Source: an uncultured Bacteroidales bacterium (GTDB taxonomy: Bacteria; Bacteroidota; Bacteroidia; Bacteroidales; UBA932). Taken from it: a DNA stretch of 64,000 nucleotides. Under the pieces are notes generated by a model. The model did not search any database, was not told where the DNA came from, and saw only the letters and a list, made by a program, of their open reading frames with translations. The position numbers and the translations under genes are program-made. The number at the start of each line of letters is the position of its first letter. The stretch's first letter is position 1. Shown in pieces: positions 45,381 through 54,640 of the stretch. The DNA lies in assembly GCA_944325435.1 (NCBI GenBank), contig CALVAC010000002.1, positions 1 to 64,000 of the forward strand. The letters run 5' to 3'.

Positions 45381-46637
45381 TTACCTGTAGCCGAGACGGC
45401 GCTCCATACGTTCGTTCTGCCTGTTGATTTTCTGTACATTCCTTTCCAGAGCGGGAGTGATATCCTTGCAGGTCTTGTGGCAGGCCATAGAGAGGGTGTA
45501 CATCCTTCCGATGCAGAAGTTGCTGTGTTCGCATTCGCTGCAGTGGTTCTCATCCGCCTTCATCTTGTTGACAAAATCTGTGTCCTCCAGCACGGCCCTT
45601 CCCATCTGCAGCATCTGGAATCCGCTGTCTATGACCTTGTCGGCATCTTTCCTTGTCGTTACTCCTCCGACATATACAAGCGGCATATCCGGCAGCGCTT
45701 CCCTGAACTTGAGGGCATCCTCCATAAAGAACAGCTTTCTGAACGGCACGGTCGGGGAGACGATCCTGCCTCCAACCAAGACTCCGGCCTTGAGCCACCA
45801 CTGGCTCCATGGCATATAGTGGACGATGGACCTGACAGGGAACTGCCCCCTCATCACATACATCGGCGACTTGCTGACGAATCCTCCGCTCAGCACAAGT
45901 GCATCGGCTCCGCATTTCTGCAGCTCTTGCGCCACCCTGATAGAATCTTCCACTTCCATCCCTCCCTTGAATCCGTCTCTCGTGTTCATTTTCACGAAGA
46001 TGGCGACACGGCCTTTTGCCGCCTTGACTACGGATTCCATACATCTGCGCATAAACCTCATCCTGTTGTCCAGCGAACCTCCGTATTCATCCCTTCTATG
46101 GTTGGTGTATGGCGAAAGGAACTGAGATATCAGGTAGCCGTGACCCGCATGGATCTCCACGGCATCGAATCCGGATTCGACAGCGAGTTCAACGGCCTTG
46201 CCGAATGCTTCCACCACTTCATCGATCTCCCTCAGGTTCATCTTGTGGACAAAGGTGGGGGAGTAAAGGTTGAACCCGCGGCTTGCCCCGTATGGCATAC
46301 AGCCGCATATCCTCCTGTGTGACATATTGCCGCAATGTCCTAGCTGGATGGATGCCTTCGCTCCCTCCGCATGTATCGCGTCGGTAAGCTTTTTAAGGTC
46401 CGGCACGATTTCCGGACGCATCCACAGCTGTCTTTCGAACGACAGTCCGCTTCTGCAGACAGCGGCGTATGCCACTGTGGTCATCCCGATGCCGCCGCGT
46501 GCGACCGCCGTGTGATAGTCAAAGAGTTCCTGTGACGGAGAATTGTGCTCGCACATTCCCTCGAATGCGGCAGAGCGTATGGTCCTGTTGCGAAGCTCCA
46601 GAGGACCGATTTTGTAAGGTGTAAATAATTCGCTCAT
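45381..46637 (-). CDS. NADH:flavin oxidoreductase (old yellow enzyme family)
   Basis: This is an FMN-dependent TIM-barrel ene-reductase. It shows LFTPYKIGPLELRNRTIRSA, the substrate/flavin region HAGHGYLISQFLSPYTNHR, YGGSLDNRMRF and the late GRAVLEDTDFVNK. It stops at 418 residues, without the second FAD/NAD domain of 2,4-dienoyl-CoA reductase. A C-terminal Cys group (HCSECEHSNFC and MACHKTC) could bind an Fe-S cluster. The gene downstream of a steroid 5-alpha-reductase-like gene on the same strand (28-base gap) suggests an enone or steroid substrate, which is an inference. Confidence 0.88.
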   Translation of the reverse strand: MSELFTPYKIGPLELRNRTIRSAAFEGMCEHNSPSQELFDYHTAVARGGIGMTTVAYAAVCRSGLSFERQLWMRPEIVPDLKKLTDAIHAEGAKASIQLGHCGNMSHRRICGCMPYGASRGFNLYSPTFVHKMNLREIDEVVEAFGKAVELAVESGFDAVEIHAGHGYLISQFLSPYTNHRRDEYGGSLDNRMRFMRRCMESVVKAAKGRVAIFVKMNTRDGFKGGMEVEDSIRVAQELQKCGADALVLSGGFVSKSPMYVMRGQFPVRSIVHYMPWSQWWLKAGVLVGGRIVSPTVPFRKLFFMEDALKFREALPDMPLVYVGGVTTRKDADKVIDSGFQMLQMGRAVLEDTDFVNKMKADENHCSECEHSNFCIGRMYTLSMACHKTCKDITPALERNVQKINRQNERMERRLGYR

Positions 46638-46665
46638 TATGGTCTTTGATCTTATTCTGTCTCCT

Positions 46666-47445
46666 CTACCAGATGAACGGTATCAGATGTTTCTTGTGCA
46701 GTTCCTTGTATTCGTCTCCGAATTCCTCCTCATACTTCTCCGTGAGGGCCTTTGCCCGCGGTGCGAGGTTGGCGAATGTCCATATCGCGAAAAGCAGCCC
46801 GGCTGGAGACCAGGTCAGGATGGCATATCCCGTCCACTCTGTCACTTCCCCGAAATAGTTGGCGGATGTGACATATTTGTAGAGATGCTTGCGCGGGATA
46901 TAGTGCCTGGTGTCGCCGGGTTTGCGCAGATGCCTGATCACGGAATCGGAATCCATATTGATGAGCATTCCGGTCAGGAATATGAGCGTGCCTGTGATAA
47001 ACTGTATGGAAGTGAACCAGTCTGATGTGTACATGCCCGCCGGGGCGAACCTGTACAGCCATGCTCCTATGAAATATGAGTTCAATGTGTTGAACACCAT
47101 ACCCATTGCCATGATGGCGACCGGCATGGTCCCTTTTCCTCTCATAAGGAGGGGGAAGATGAAGGCCCTCTGGAAGTAATGCACGAGAAAAAGTCCAGCC
47201 ATCGTGTAAAGCACGGCCTTGTCGTTGCCGGTATCGATGCCGGACTGTCCGAACCTGAGGGTGTAGAACAGCAGAAAGCAGAATGCCGGGGCCTCCATCA
47301 GCACCCATGCCAGCCTGTTGTTGATCTTGGGCCCCCAGTTCGCGCTGGAGAGATAGCCGTACCCTGCCTTGAAATGGAACAATGCTATGTAGACGACCAC
47401 TGCAAGCAGAGCCATTGCCGCCATCATTAATATATAGGTGTGCAT
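46666..47445 (-). CDS. Steroid 5-alpha-reductase-family membrane protein
   Basis: The 259-residue protein has about six membrane segments and the C-terminal signature of 3-oxo-5-alpha-steroid 4-dehydrogenases: NYFGEVTEWTGYAILTW, then PRAKALTEKYEEEFGDEY and KKHLIPFIW. The family reduces the C4-C5 double bond of 3-ketosteroids with NADPH, but many bacterial members have unknown substrates. The ATG at 47445 is preferred to the frame opening at 47481. It lies upstream of the old-yellow-enzyme gene and is probably co-transcribed. Confidence 0.85.
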   Translation of the reverse strand: MHTYILMMAAMALLAVVVYIALFHFKAGYGYLSSANWGPKINNRLAWVLMEAPAFCFLLFYTLRFGQSGIDTGNDKAVLYTMAGLFLVHYFQRAFIFPLLMRGKGTMPVAIMAMGMVFNTLNSYFIGAWLYRFAPAGMYTSDWFTSIQFITGTLIFLTGMLINMDSDSVIRHLRKPGDTRHYIPRKHLYKYVTSANYFGEVTEWTGYAILTWSPAGLLFAIWTFANLAPRAKALTEKYEEEFGDEYKELHKKHLIPFIW

Positions 47446-47528
47446 TGCGGTTCGGTTGTTTGTTTCACATATATTCTGCAAAGGTAATAAGAATCTGTTT
47501 AAAATTTTCTTAAAAATCTTTTTTTCAC

Positions 47529-47536
47529 TACCTTTG
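47529..47536 (+). promoter_or_regulatory. -7 box for pyrG
   Basis: TACCTTTG matches TAnnTTTG, 27 bases upstream of the ATG at 47564. The intergenic region upstream is A/T-rich, with no TTTG at the expected distance. Confidence 0.5.
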
Positions 47537-47563
47537 TACCCCTGTTAACGGTAAAATCATTGT

Positions 47564-49222
47564 ATGAACACTAAGTATGTATTCGTTTCAGGCGGTGTAG
47601 CGTCTTCACTGGGAAAAGGCATAATTTCGGCATCTCTTGCCAAACTCTTGCAGGCCAGGGGCCTCAGGGTGACAATCCAGAAATTCGATCCGTATATCAA
47701 TATCGATCCGGGGACATTGAATCCATACGAGCACGGTGAGTGCTATGTGACCGAGGATGGGGCGGAGACGGATCTCGACCTCGGCCATTACGAGAGGTTT
47801 CTCGGTGTGCACACATCCAAGGCCAACAATGTCACGACCGGGAAGATATACCATACAGTGATAAGCCGTGAAAGGGAGGGTGCATATCTGGGCAAGACAG
47901 TCCAGATTGTCCCCCATATTACGGATGAGATCAAGAGAAGGATGCTGCTTCTCGGCAAGAGCGGCAAGTATGATGTAGTCATAACCGAGATTGGCGGCAC
48001 TGTGGGGGATATGGAGTCCCAGCCGTTCATAGAGGCCGTACGCCAGCTGCAGTGGGAACTTCCCGAGGAGGACTGCGTAACCATACACCTTACCCTCGTG
48101 CCGTATCTGCGTGCGGCAAAGGAGCTGAAGACCAAGCCGACCCAGCACTCTGTCCAGATGCTCCAGCAGTCCGGGGTGCAGCCTGACATCATTGTCTGCC
48201 GTACCGAACAGCCCCTGACTCCGGAGATCCGCAAGAAGGTCGCGCTGTTCTGCAATGTGAAGCCTGGGCATGTGATACAGTCAATCGATGCACCATCCAT
48301 ATATATGGTGCCGTTGAATATGGCGAAAGAGAAGCTTGATGTGCTGGTGCTCCAGCATTTTCAGCTCAATGGCCTGCCGGAGCCTGACCTGACCAGGTGG
48401 AACGCCTTTCTTGAAAAACTTTTCAATCCGAAGTCCGAGGTCGATGTCGCCCTTGTTGGCAAGTATGTCGAACTGCAGGATGCATACAAGTCCATTCTCG
48501 AATCGTTCGTGCATGCCGGCGCGGCCAACGAGTGCAAGGTGAATGTGCACACTGTCCACAGCGAGTTCCTCAACGATGCCAATGTCGAGGAGAAGCTCGG
48601 GAATATGGATGCCGTACTTGTTGCGCCGGGATTCGGCGAGAGGGGGCTTGAGGGCAAGATAGTGGCTGTCCGGTATGCAAGGGAGCACAATGTGCCGTTT
48701 TTCGGAATATGTCTCGGTATGCAGATGTGCGTAGTGGAGTTCGCAAGGGATGTACTGGGGCTGAAGGATGCGGTGTCAACGGAGGTAAACCCTGCGACGC
48801 CTGTCCCTATCATAGACCTGATGGAGGATCAGAAGAGCACGACCATTAAAGGCGGTACAATGCGTCTCGGTGCATACGACTGCAAGATTGACAAGGATTC
48901 CCTTGCATACAGGATATACGGGAAGGAACTGATATCCGAGCGCCACAGGCACAGATACGAGTTCAACAATGACTACCTGCCTCTTGTCGAGCAGGCCGGG
49001 ATGAAGGCTTCGGGCCGCAATCCGGAGACGGGTCTTGTGGAGATAGTCGAGATACCATCGCATCCGTTCTTCATCGGTGTCCAGTTCCATCCTGAACTCA
49101 AGAGCACCCCGGAACATCCTCAGCCTGTTTTCGTGGCTTTTGTCAAGGCTGCAATGAAGTACCGCAAGGAACATCACAAGTCTGTCCCGGAGCATGTTCA
49201 GCCGGATGTGCAGGGAAAGTAA
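47564..49222 (+). CDS. pyrG: CTP synthase
   Basis: The enzyme aminates UTP to CTP with glutamine-derived ammonia. The N-terminal amidoligase domain starts KYVFVSGGVASSLGKG and has KFDPYINIDPGT and EIGGTVGDMES. The C-terminal class I glutaminase has the Cys nucleophile in FFGICLGMQ and the His in GVQFHPELKS. The 552-residue length is typical. It is followed after 12 bases by a glutaminyl cyclase gene. Confidence 0.97.
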   Translation: MNTKYVFVSGGVASSLGKGIISASLAKLLQARGLRVTIQKFDPYINIDPGTLNPYEHGECYVTEDGAETDLDLGHYERFLGVHTSKANNVTTGKIYHTVISREREGAYLGKTVQIVPHITDEIKRRMLLLGKSGKYDVVITEIGGTVGDMESQPFIEAVRQLQWELPEEDCVTIHLTLVPYLRAAKELKTKPTQHSVQMLQQSGVQPDIIVCRTEQPLTPEIRKKVALFCNVKPGHVIQSIDAPSIYMVPLNMAKEKLDVLVLQHFQLNGLPEPDLTRWNAFLEKLFNPKSEVDVALVGKYVELQDAYKSILESFVHAGAANECKVNVHTVHSEFLNDANVEEKLGNMDAVLVAPGFGERGLEGKIVAVRYAREHNVPFFGICLGMQMCVVEFARDVLGLKDAVSTEVNPATPVPIIDLMEDQKSTTIKGGTMRLGAYDCKIDKDSLAYRIYGKELISERHRHRYEFNNDYLPLVEQAGMKASGRNPETGLVEIVEIPSHPFFIGVQFHPELKSTPEHPQPVFVAFVKAAMKYRKEHHKSVPEHVQPDVQGK

Positions 49223-49234
49223 AACCGGGATGCA

Positions 49235-50023
49235 ATGATCTTTTCTTCCGGTAAATATCTCAGGTATCTGCAGTCTTTCATATACTGCGTTTCGGTATGC
49301 ATGCTGTTGTGTGCCTGTGCCGGAGCGAGGGTGAAGGAATACCGTGTGGAGGTAGTCCGGGAATATCCTCATGATACTGATGCCTATACACAGGGGCTTT
49401 TCTTCGATGATGGCCAGCTTTATGAGAGTACGGGCACATACGGAGGTTCTTCTTTCCGTAAAGTCGATCTCGCGACCGGGAATGTATTGGACAGGATAGA
49501 TTTCTCGAGAAAATATTTCATCGAAGGGTCGGTGATGATGGGTGGCAGCCTGTATCTGCTGACATGGACAGGCAAGGTCGCTTTCATCTATGATGCAGCG
49601 ACTTTGGAATATTCTTCCACATATTCCTACCCGAGACAGGGCTGGGGCCTGACGACAGATGGGTCGCAGCTGATCGCGAGCGATGGATCTGCGACAATCT
49701 ATTTCATGGATGGGGCGTTTTCAGTGAAGAGGCGCCTGACCGTGAAGCTCGATGGCCGTCCGATGAGACTTCTGAACGAGCTGGAATATATCGACGGGAA
49801 GATATGGGCAAATGTCTATACTGCCGACCTGATCCTGATTATCGATCCTGCGACAGGCAATGTGGAGGGCACGGTGGATGCATCCGGACTGCTCCCCGAC
49901 AGACTCAGGACGGACGGGACCGATGTGCTCAACGGCATTGCATACGATGAAAAAACCGGCAAGATCTATCTTACCGGCAAGAACTGGCCCCGTCTGTACG
50001 AGATCCGTCTGACAGAAAAATAG
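49235..50023 (+). CDS. Glutaminyl-peptide cyclotransferase, lipoprotein
   Basis: This plant/bacterial-type glutaminyl cyclase (beta-propeller, Glu_cyclase_2 family) converts N-terminal Gln to pyroglutamate. It has EYPHDTDAYTQGLFFDDGQLYE, typical of the family start, and LNELEYIDGKIWANVY. The signal peptide ends at CACAG with a lipobox Cys, so it works in the periplasm. In this phylum many exported proteins begin with Gln after signal cleavage and are substrates. A 19-pair hairpin overlaps its stop codon. Confidence 0.85.
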   Translation: MIFSSGKYLRYLQSFIYCVSVCMLLCACAGARVKEYRVEVVREYPHDTDAYTQGLFFDDGQLYESTGTYGGSSFRKVDLATGNVLDRIDFSRKYFIEGSVMMGGSLYLLTWTGKVAFIYDAATLEYSSTYSYPRQGWGLTTDGSQLIASDGSATIYFMDGAFSVKRRLTVKLDGRPMRLLNELEYIDGKIWANVYTADLILIIDPATGNVEGTVDASGLLPDRLRTDGTDVLNGIAYDEKTGKIYLTGKNWPRLYEIRLTEK

Positions 50024-50053
50024 ACAGTCATTCCGACTGTCTATTTTTCTGTC
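50011..50053. terminator. Long bidirectional terminator
   Basis: A perfect 19-pair stem (50011-50029 with 50035-50053) has a 5-base loop. The stem contains A5 and T5 runs, so it supplies a T tract on both strands. It serves the convergent glutaminyl cyclase and cysteine hydrolase genes and includes the last codons and TAG of the former. Confidence 0.88.
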
Positions 50054-50057
50054 GAGG

Positions 50058-50609
50058 TCAAAAGGCTGCAATGAGTTCCTCGTTACTGTATGCATCGGCG
50101 CCGTAGCAGGTCTTCAGATATGCAAGCCCGGCCTTGTAGTCCTCTTCCGTGAATGAATCGGTGGCTTCTTTCGCTACCACGACATCATAGCCGAGACAGA
50201 ATGCATCTGCAGATGTGTGGCGTACGCACATATGTGTGTGAAGACCGGTCATAACCACTGTCTTGACTCCGAGTTCCCTGAGCAGGATGTCGAGGTCTGT
50301 CTGGAAAAATCCGCTGTATCTGCGTTTAGGCACCACATAGTCACTGTCTGACACCTTGAGTTCAGGGATAACTTCCGCTCCCTTTGTCCCTGCGATTGCG
50401 TGGTCTCCCCAGATGGTCAGTTCCCTGTCGATGCCTTTTACGTGTGCATCGTTGCAGAAGATCACAGGTACGCCTGCCTTGCGGGCCGCATCAAGAAGAC
50501 GGGCGGTTGCGGGCACGATTGCCTTGCCCCTGTCGCAGGTAAGGGCACCTGTGACGAAATCGTTGAGCATGTCAACAACCAGGATTGCTGGTCTGTTCAA
50601 TTTTTCCAT
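50058..50609 (-). CDS. Isochorismatase-family cysteine hydrolase
   Basis: The 183-residue protein has the family triad elements: Asp in LVVDMLNDF, Lys in VVPKRRYSGFF and Cys in LHTHMCVRHT. TIWGDHAIAGTKGAEV is also characteristic. Members include nicotinamidases and isochorismatases. A nicotinamidase role (NAD salvage) is plausible but the metal-binding residues are not conclusive. Confidence 0.87.
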   Translation of the reverse strand: MEKLNRPAILVVDMLNDFVTGALTCDRGKAIVPATARLLDAARKAGVPVIFCNDAHVKGIDRELTIWGDHAIAGTKGAEVIPELKVSDSDYVVPKRRYSGFFQTDLDILLRELGVKTVVMTGLHTHMCVRHTSADAFCLGYDVVVAKEATDSFTEEDYKAGLAYLKTCYGADAYSNEELIAAF

Positions 50610-50715
50610 AATGAATAGAGTGTTGTGTTGAATCGGACTGCAAAAATAACACTTTCTTCTGAAATGGATGCGCGCTGGAACAAATTCCTCTCATCCGGAC
50701 AAGGCATTATGAGTT

Positions 50716-51777
50716 TTATTCTCCGGCCTGGCTTATCTTGAAACGGAAGAGTTCGGTGTCTTCATCGGTAGATGTAATGATAAGATCCACGGAACGCTCC
50801 TGTCCTGTCTCATTGTCCATTATGGTTATGGTGAATTGGCTTTCATCGTAATAATTCCGGCCGGCAAATATCCAGTCGTTTGTCCCGTCGAATGTCGGGT
50901 CTTTTTCTGTCGAGCCCGGTTTTACGAAGGCTGTATTGATACCTCCGTCGCATTCGATTGTAAAATTCAAGTTTGAGTAAGCTGCTCCGGCATTGATCTG
51001 ATACCCGGTCTCTATGGGCCCATCCTCATTCGAGATTGTTATTTCTGAAGCCCCGCCGGATGCTGCATCCTGCATGATATTTACTGTAACTCCATCATAT
51101 CCGTTCTCTGCGTATGTAAATGATATTGTGGCGTTACGCATCATACCTTCTGTATTTGGCGAGAGGGATATTGTCACTTCAGTTCCGGAAGGTCCATTGG
51201 ACGGAGTTACAAAACACCACTCTTCTTCGCTCCATGACATTACGGAAGAATACCATGTGGGGGCATTCGTAATGACTGTCAAAGAGAGATTTTCTGCTTC
51301 CCCATTACCTGTGTACGAGTACATTTGATAAGTTTCATCGTATAGAATATCATCGGACACGATAGATACAGTATATACGGCATGCTTGAGAGTAACGTTG
51401 AACTCTATCGGGGACACTCCATCCACTCCTGTCGCGCTGACTGTGAATGTGGCGGTCAGATCCTCGGTCGTCGAGGTGTTCTGTCCCGGGATAAGGCTGA
51501 CATTGCAGTCATCATCGATAGAGACGGCGCACCAGTCCTTCCCTTCTTTTTCAGTGACTGAAAGCTGGTCCTTGTTCAGATTTGTGTTGAGTTCTACAAC
51601 AAACGGATCGGTTTCATCGTTTTCGAGTACGATGTCTGCATCTTCCGCATTCTTGAGTTCGAGGGTGTAGACGGTGGTTTCGCCTCCGTCGCCCTTGTCT
51701 TCGTCCTTGGTGCAGGACACGGCTGCCATCGCGAGAATTGCGGCGACTGCCATCAGGATTGTTCTTGTCGTTTTCAT
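50716..51777 (-). CDS. Lipoprotein with BACON-like domains
   Basis: The signal TRTILMAVAAILAMAAVSC ends in a lipobox Cys. The mature part contains two Ig-like units of BACON type (LSVTEKEGKDWCAVSIDDD then FTVSATGVDG, and LSLTVITNAPTW then NATISFTYAENGYDG) and a C-terminal beta-rich segment. BACON domains bind glycans or help surface display in Bacteroidetes. The ATG at 51777 is chosen for the lipoprotein signal. It is the last gene of the SusCD locus, 130 bases after the metalloprotease, with repeats in between. Confidence 0.75.
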   Translation of the reverse strand: MKTTRTILMAVAAILAMAAVSCTKDEDKGDGGETTVYTLELKNAEDADIVLENDETDPFVVELNTNLNKDQLSVTEKEGKDWCAVSIDDDCNVSLIPGQNTSTTEDLTATFTVSATGVDGVSPIEFNVTLKHAVYTVSIVSDDILYDETYQMYSYTGNGEAENLSLTVITNAPTWYSSVMSWSEEEWCFVTPSNGPSGTEVTISLSPNTEGMMRNATISFTYAENGYDGVTVNIMQDAASGGASEITISNEDGPIETGYQINAGAAYSNLNFTIECDGGINTAFVKPGSTEKDPTFDGTNDWIFAGRNYYDESQFTITIMDNETGQERSVDLIITSTDEDTELFRFKISQAGE

Positions 51778-51813
51778 AATGTTATTGTATTTGGTTGATG
51801 TCGTTTTTTTTGA

Positions 51814-51904
51814 CAGATCCTTCACTTCGTTCAGGATGACAGTCCGGCGGTTTTCCGCAGATCCTTCACTTCGTTCAGGATGACAGTCTTGTTCAGGATG
51901 ACAG
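51814..51904. repeat. Short direct repeats (2.5 copies)
   Basis: A 31-base unit ending in TTCGTTCAGGATGACAGTC occurs at 51814-51844 and 51858-51888 with no mismatch. A 14-base partial copy (GTTCAGGATGACAG) is at 51891-51904. The unit is related to the copy at 30513-30535. It lies between the metalloprotease and BACON-like genes. Its function is unknown. Confidence 0.85.
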
Positions 51905-51907
51905 CGC

Positions 51908-54607
51908 CTATTTCTTCATCGCCCTTTCGATCTTGTCGATCTGGTAGTCATAGAAGGCGCGGCTGCGGCTGTCTCCGGTGTTCCTTGCGCTCTTGTAGAT
52001 CGATATCACCCTGTTCAGTTCCTTGAGGGCGATAGGACGGGCGAGGGCTCCGGAGAGTTTCGGCAGGTCGTTGTTCTGTCTGAAATAGGATGTGGTCATG
52101 TCGCCCGCATTCCTGCCGAAGGCGGCGTGGTCATGTCCGAAGCAGCAGAACGGCTCGCCTGATGCGGCTTCCATCTGTGTCCGGAGAGCCTGGCGGCAGA
52201 GCAGCACTTCCTCTGCAAACGAGTCGCTTCCGAGCACATCGCTGCCGTCATCCATGACTGACCTGTTCTCTGTCAGGGACTGTCCTCCCATTCCGGAGAG
52301 GGCGATGGCATCCTTCGGCGCCTCTATGATACCCGCCAGTTCCGCAAGGGAAGCCACCATGGCATTCTGCATGTTCATGTCTTCTATGGTCAGCTTCCTG
52401 CCTTTGCGCGTATTGGCAAGGACAGTGTTCACTGCATCCTGCATGTATCCGTCGAGGGTGTAGAGACCTTCCTGGCCGGAGCGTTCGCCCTCAGCGATGA
52501 AAGTCAGGGTGGCGGCTCCGAACATCTTGGCCATCAGGCTTCTCTGGTAGCCGTCAAGGTCTCCCGAGCCGTATCCGGTGATGTCCTGGATGCGGGCTGG
52601 AAGAAGCCATTCACGGAATGTAAGCGCCTGGTTGACCAGCCATTCCATGGCCCTCTTCTGTGTCTTCTTGTCCACATATACCCTTGCGATGCCGTCATCG
52701 CTTCCGTCCTGGATGAGGTCGTTGAAGTACACGCCTCCGAGGTAAGGGTAGACATGCATCATGATGCGGTTGTACTGGTTGGCGAGGTTGAAGAACTTGA
52801 TCTTGATCTCCATGTAGTCATCGCCTTCCTTGTAGAACCATTCCTCGAGATGCGGCACCAGTCTCTTGAGGTTTGCCACGGCATAGTCTCCTGCCTTGAC
52901 ATGGTCGTTGCCGAGGTCCTCCATCTGGTCTGCCGGGCTTATGGTATTGAAAATCTGCTGTGCGCCGAACTTGTACATCGGATCTCCAGCCTTCTCTGCC
53001 ACAATCCCGTTCAGCTTCACTTTTTCCTGTTCCGGAGTGAGGTCTCCCGGGAAGAGCCTGTACCCCCAGTTGATGGCGTAGATGTCATATACCCCTACGA
53101 GAGGCGGTACGAGACGCACCCCTTTCTCCATGTCGCCCGGCTGTGCTATGTAGTTGTTCCTTGCATAGTCCATGATGCTCGGGGTGGTACCGTATTTCTG
53201 CGTGAAGGATGGGCTGCGGAGGGAATCCACTGGGAAAGAGTAGCTTGCGCCCATGTTGTGCATGAGTCCGAGGGTATGCCCGATCTCGTGCGATGCCACA
53301 TACCTCAGGGATTCGGACATGACATCGTCATCGAATACGGCTTTCCTGACGCGTGGATCGACTGCTCCTGTCTGGGTGAACCTCCAGTTGTTGACAAGGG
53401 AGATCACGTTGTGGTACCAGTTGACATCCCCGACGAGGATTTCTCCGGAACGCGGGTCCACATAGCTCGGACCTGATGCATTGGCTATATCGCTGGCGAT
53501 GTACCTTATGCAGTTGTACCTTATGTCATCCGGGTCGAATCCGGTGCTGTCGGCAGGGTAGTCCCTGGCGATGATGGCATTCTTGAAGCCTGCCGCCTCG
53601 AATGCCGGCTGCCAGTCCTCGATGCCCTGCTTGACCGCTTCCCTCCATTTGTCAGGGAAGGCTGAGTCCACATAGAATACTATGGGATTTTCCGGTTCCA
53701 CCAGTTCCCCGTTGAAGTATTTCTCCATGTCCTCTTCTTTCGGTTCGAGTCTCCAACGGTGGATAATGCTCTTGACATCCACCCTGTCCGCGTCCGTGGT
53801 GAAATACTGGTATGATGAGTAGAAATATCCCACCCTGTTGTCCTGGTAGCGGGTCTTCATCGGCTCATCCGGAAGCAGGAGTATCGACCTGCGGATCTGG
53901 ACGAGATACGGTGTCGGCTCCGACTGGAAATTGATCTGGCTGGAGATTTCCACATTCTCCGGGAACGACTTGACTTCCACTATCTTCGAACCATCGGCAT
54001 CGTATGAGCCGCTCCTTGCTCCCATGATGTTCTGGCTGTACTGCAGAGGGGTGATGAGCTTCTCGTTGGACTTGAAGAACGATGTCATGTCGATAAGGTA
54101 GCATGTATCCTTCTTGAAAGCCTTGACCTTGAATGATTTGATGATCGGTTCCCTGTTGTTCCTGTCGAACGCTTCAGTGATAGGGTCCCCTTCGCGCACT
54201 TTCCTGAATGTGTTGACTGAATAGAAATGCACGTATGATGTGTCCGCGGACATCCTGAACATGATAGGGTTTCCTATCAGTTCCCCGGCTGCGAAGGCGG
54301 CGTCATCGCTCGTTTCGGTGATCCTGTTGGTGAGGAGATAGAAATGCTCCGTGTTCTCGGGGGTTATCTCGAAATACAGTTCATCCTTGGGAGTCACGTA
54401 TGCCTTGATGAGTCCATCATAGACCCTGGCATCCTTGATGGCTTCCTTGTACTTGTCCTTCTTTTCAGCCTTGGCTGTGTCCACCTGTTCCTCTTCTCCC
54501 TTTTTCCTTTTCTTCGGTTTTACAGGCTTTTTCTCGCCGGCTTCTGCTCCGATAGCGGCGATCAGTAGCATTGAGCAGGCTGCGGTCAAAAATTGTCTTA
54601 GTCTCAT
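51908..54607 (-). CDS. Secreted zinc metalloprotease (DUF5117/DUF4953 type)
   Basis: The 899-residue protein has a signal peptide (FLTAACSMLLIAAIGAEA), a Lys-rich stretch and N-terminal DUF5118/DUF5117-like domains. The protease domain has the extended zinc site HEIGHTLGLMHNMGAS near residues 437-452, where HExxHxxGxxH supplies three His and one Glu. GSYDADGSKIVEVKSFPEN is a typical DUF5117 segment. Family members accompany SusCD systems. It follows the PKD-like lipoprotein by 33 bases, and probably cuts proteins or peptides at the cell surface or in the periplasm. Confidence 0.92.
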   Translation of the reverse strand: MRLRQFLTAACSMLLIAAIGAEAGEKKPVKPKKRKKGEEEQVDTAKAEKKDKYKEAIKDARVYDGLIKAYVTPKDELYFEITPENTEHFYLLTNRITETSDDAAFAAGELIGNPIMFRMSADTSYVHFYSVNTFRKVREGDPITEAFDRNNREPIIKSFKVKAFKKDTCYLIDMTSFFKSNEKLITPLQYSQNIMGARSGSYDADGSKIVEVKSFPENVEISSQINFQSEPTPYLVQIRRSILLLPDEPMKTRYQDNRVGYFYSSYQYFTTDADRVDVKSIIHRWRLEPKEEDMEKYFNGELVEPENPIVFYVDSAFPDKWREAVKQGIEDWQPAFEAAGFKNAIIARDYPADSTGFDPDDIRYNCIRYIASDIANASGPSYVDPRSGEILVGDVNWYHNVISLVNNWRFTQTGAVDPRVRKAVFDDDVMSESLRYVASHEIGHTLGLMHNMGASYSFPVDSLRSPSFTQKYGTTPSIMDYARNNYIAQPGDMEKGVRLVPPLVGVYDIYAINWGYRLFPGDLTPEQEKVKLNGIVAEKAGDPMYKFGAQQIFNTISPADQMEDLGNDHVKAGDYAVANLKRLVPHLEEWFYKEGDDYMEIKIKFFNLANQYNRIMMHVYPYLGGVYFNDLIQDGSDDGIARVYVDKKTQKRAMEWLVNQALTFREWLLPARIQDITGYGSGDLDGYQRSLMAKMFGAATLTFIAEGERSGQEGLYTLDGYMQDAVNTVLANTRKGRKLTIEDMNMQNAMVASLAELAGIIEAPKDAIALSGMGGQSLTENRSVMDDGSDVLGSDSFAEEVLLCRQALRTQMEAASGEPFCCFGHDHAAFGRNAGDMTTSYFRQNNDLPKLSGALARPIALKELNRVISIYKSARNTGDSRSRAFYDYQIDKIERAMKK

Positions 54608-54640
54608 TTTTAATTGTTGTTATGTGTTTATGTCCTTATG

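Noticed and set aside
45285..46322. Plus-strand reading frame of 345 codons across rnpB and the OYE gene
   Set aside because: It crosses the conserved RNase P RNA core and lies antisense to a clear enzyme gene.
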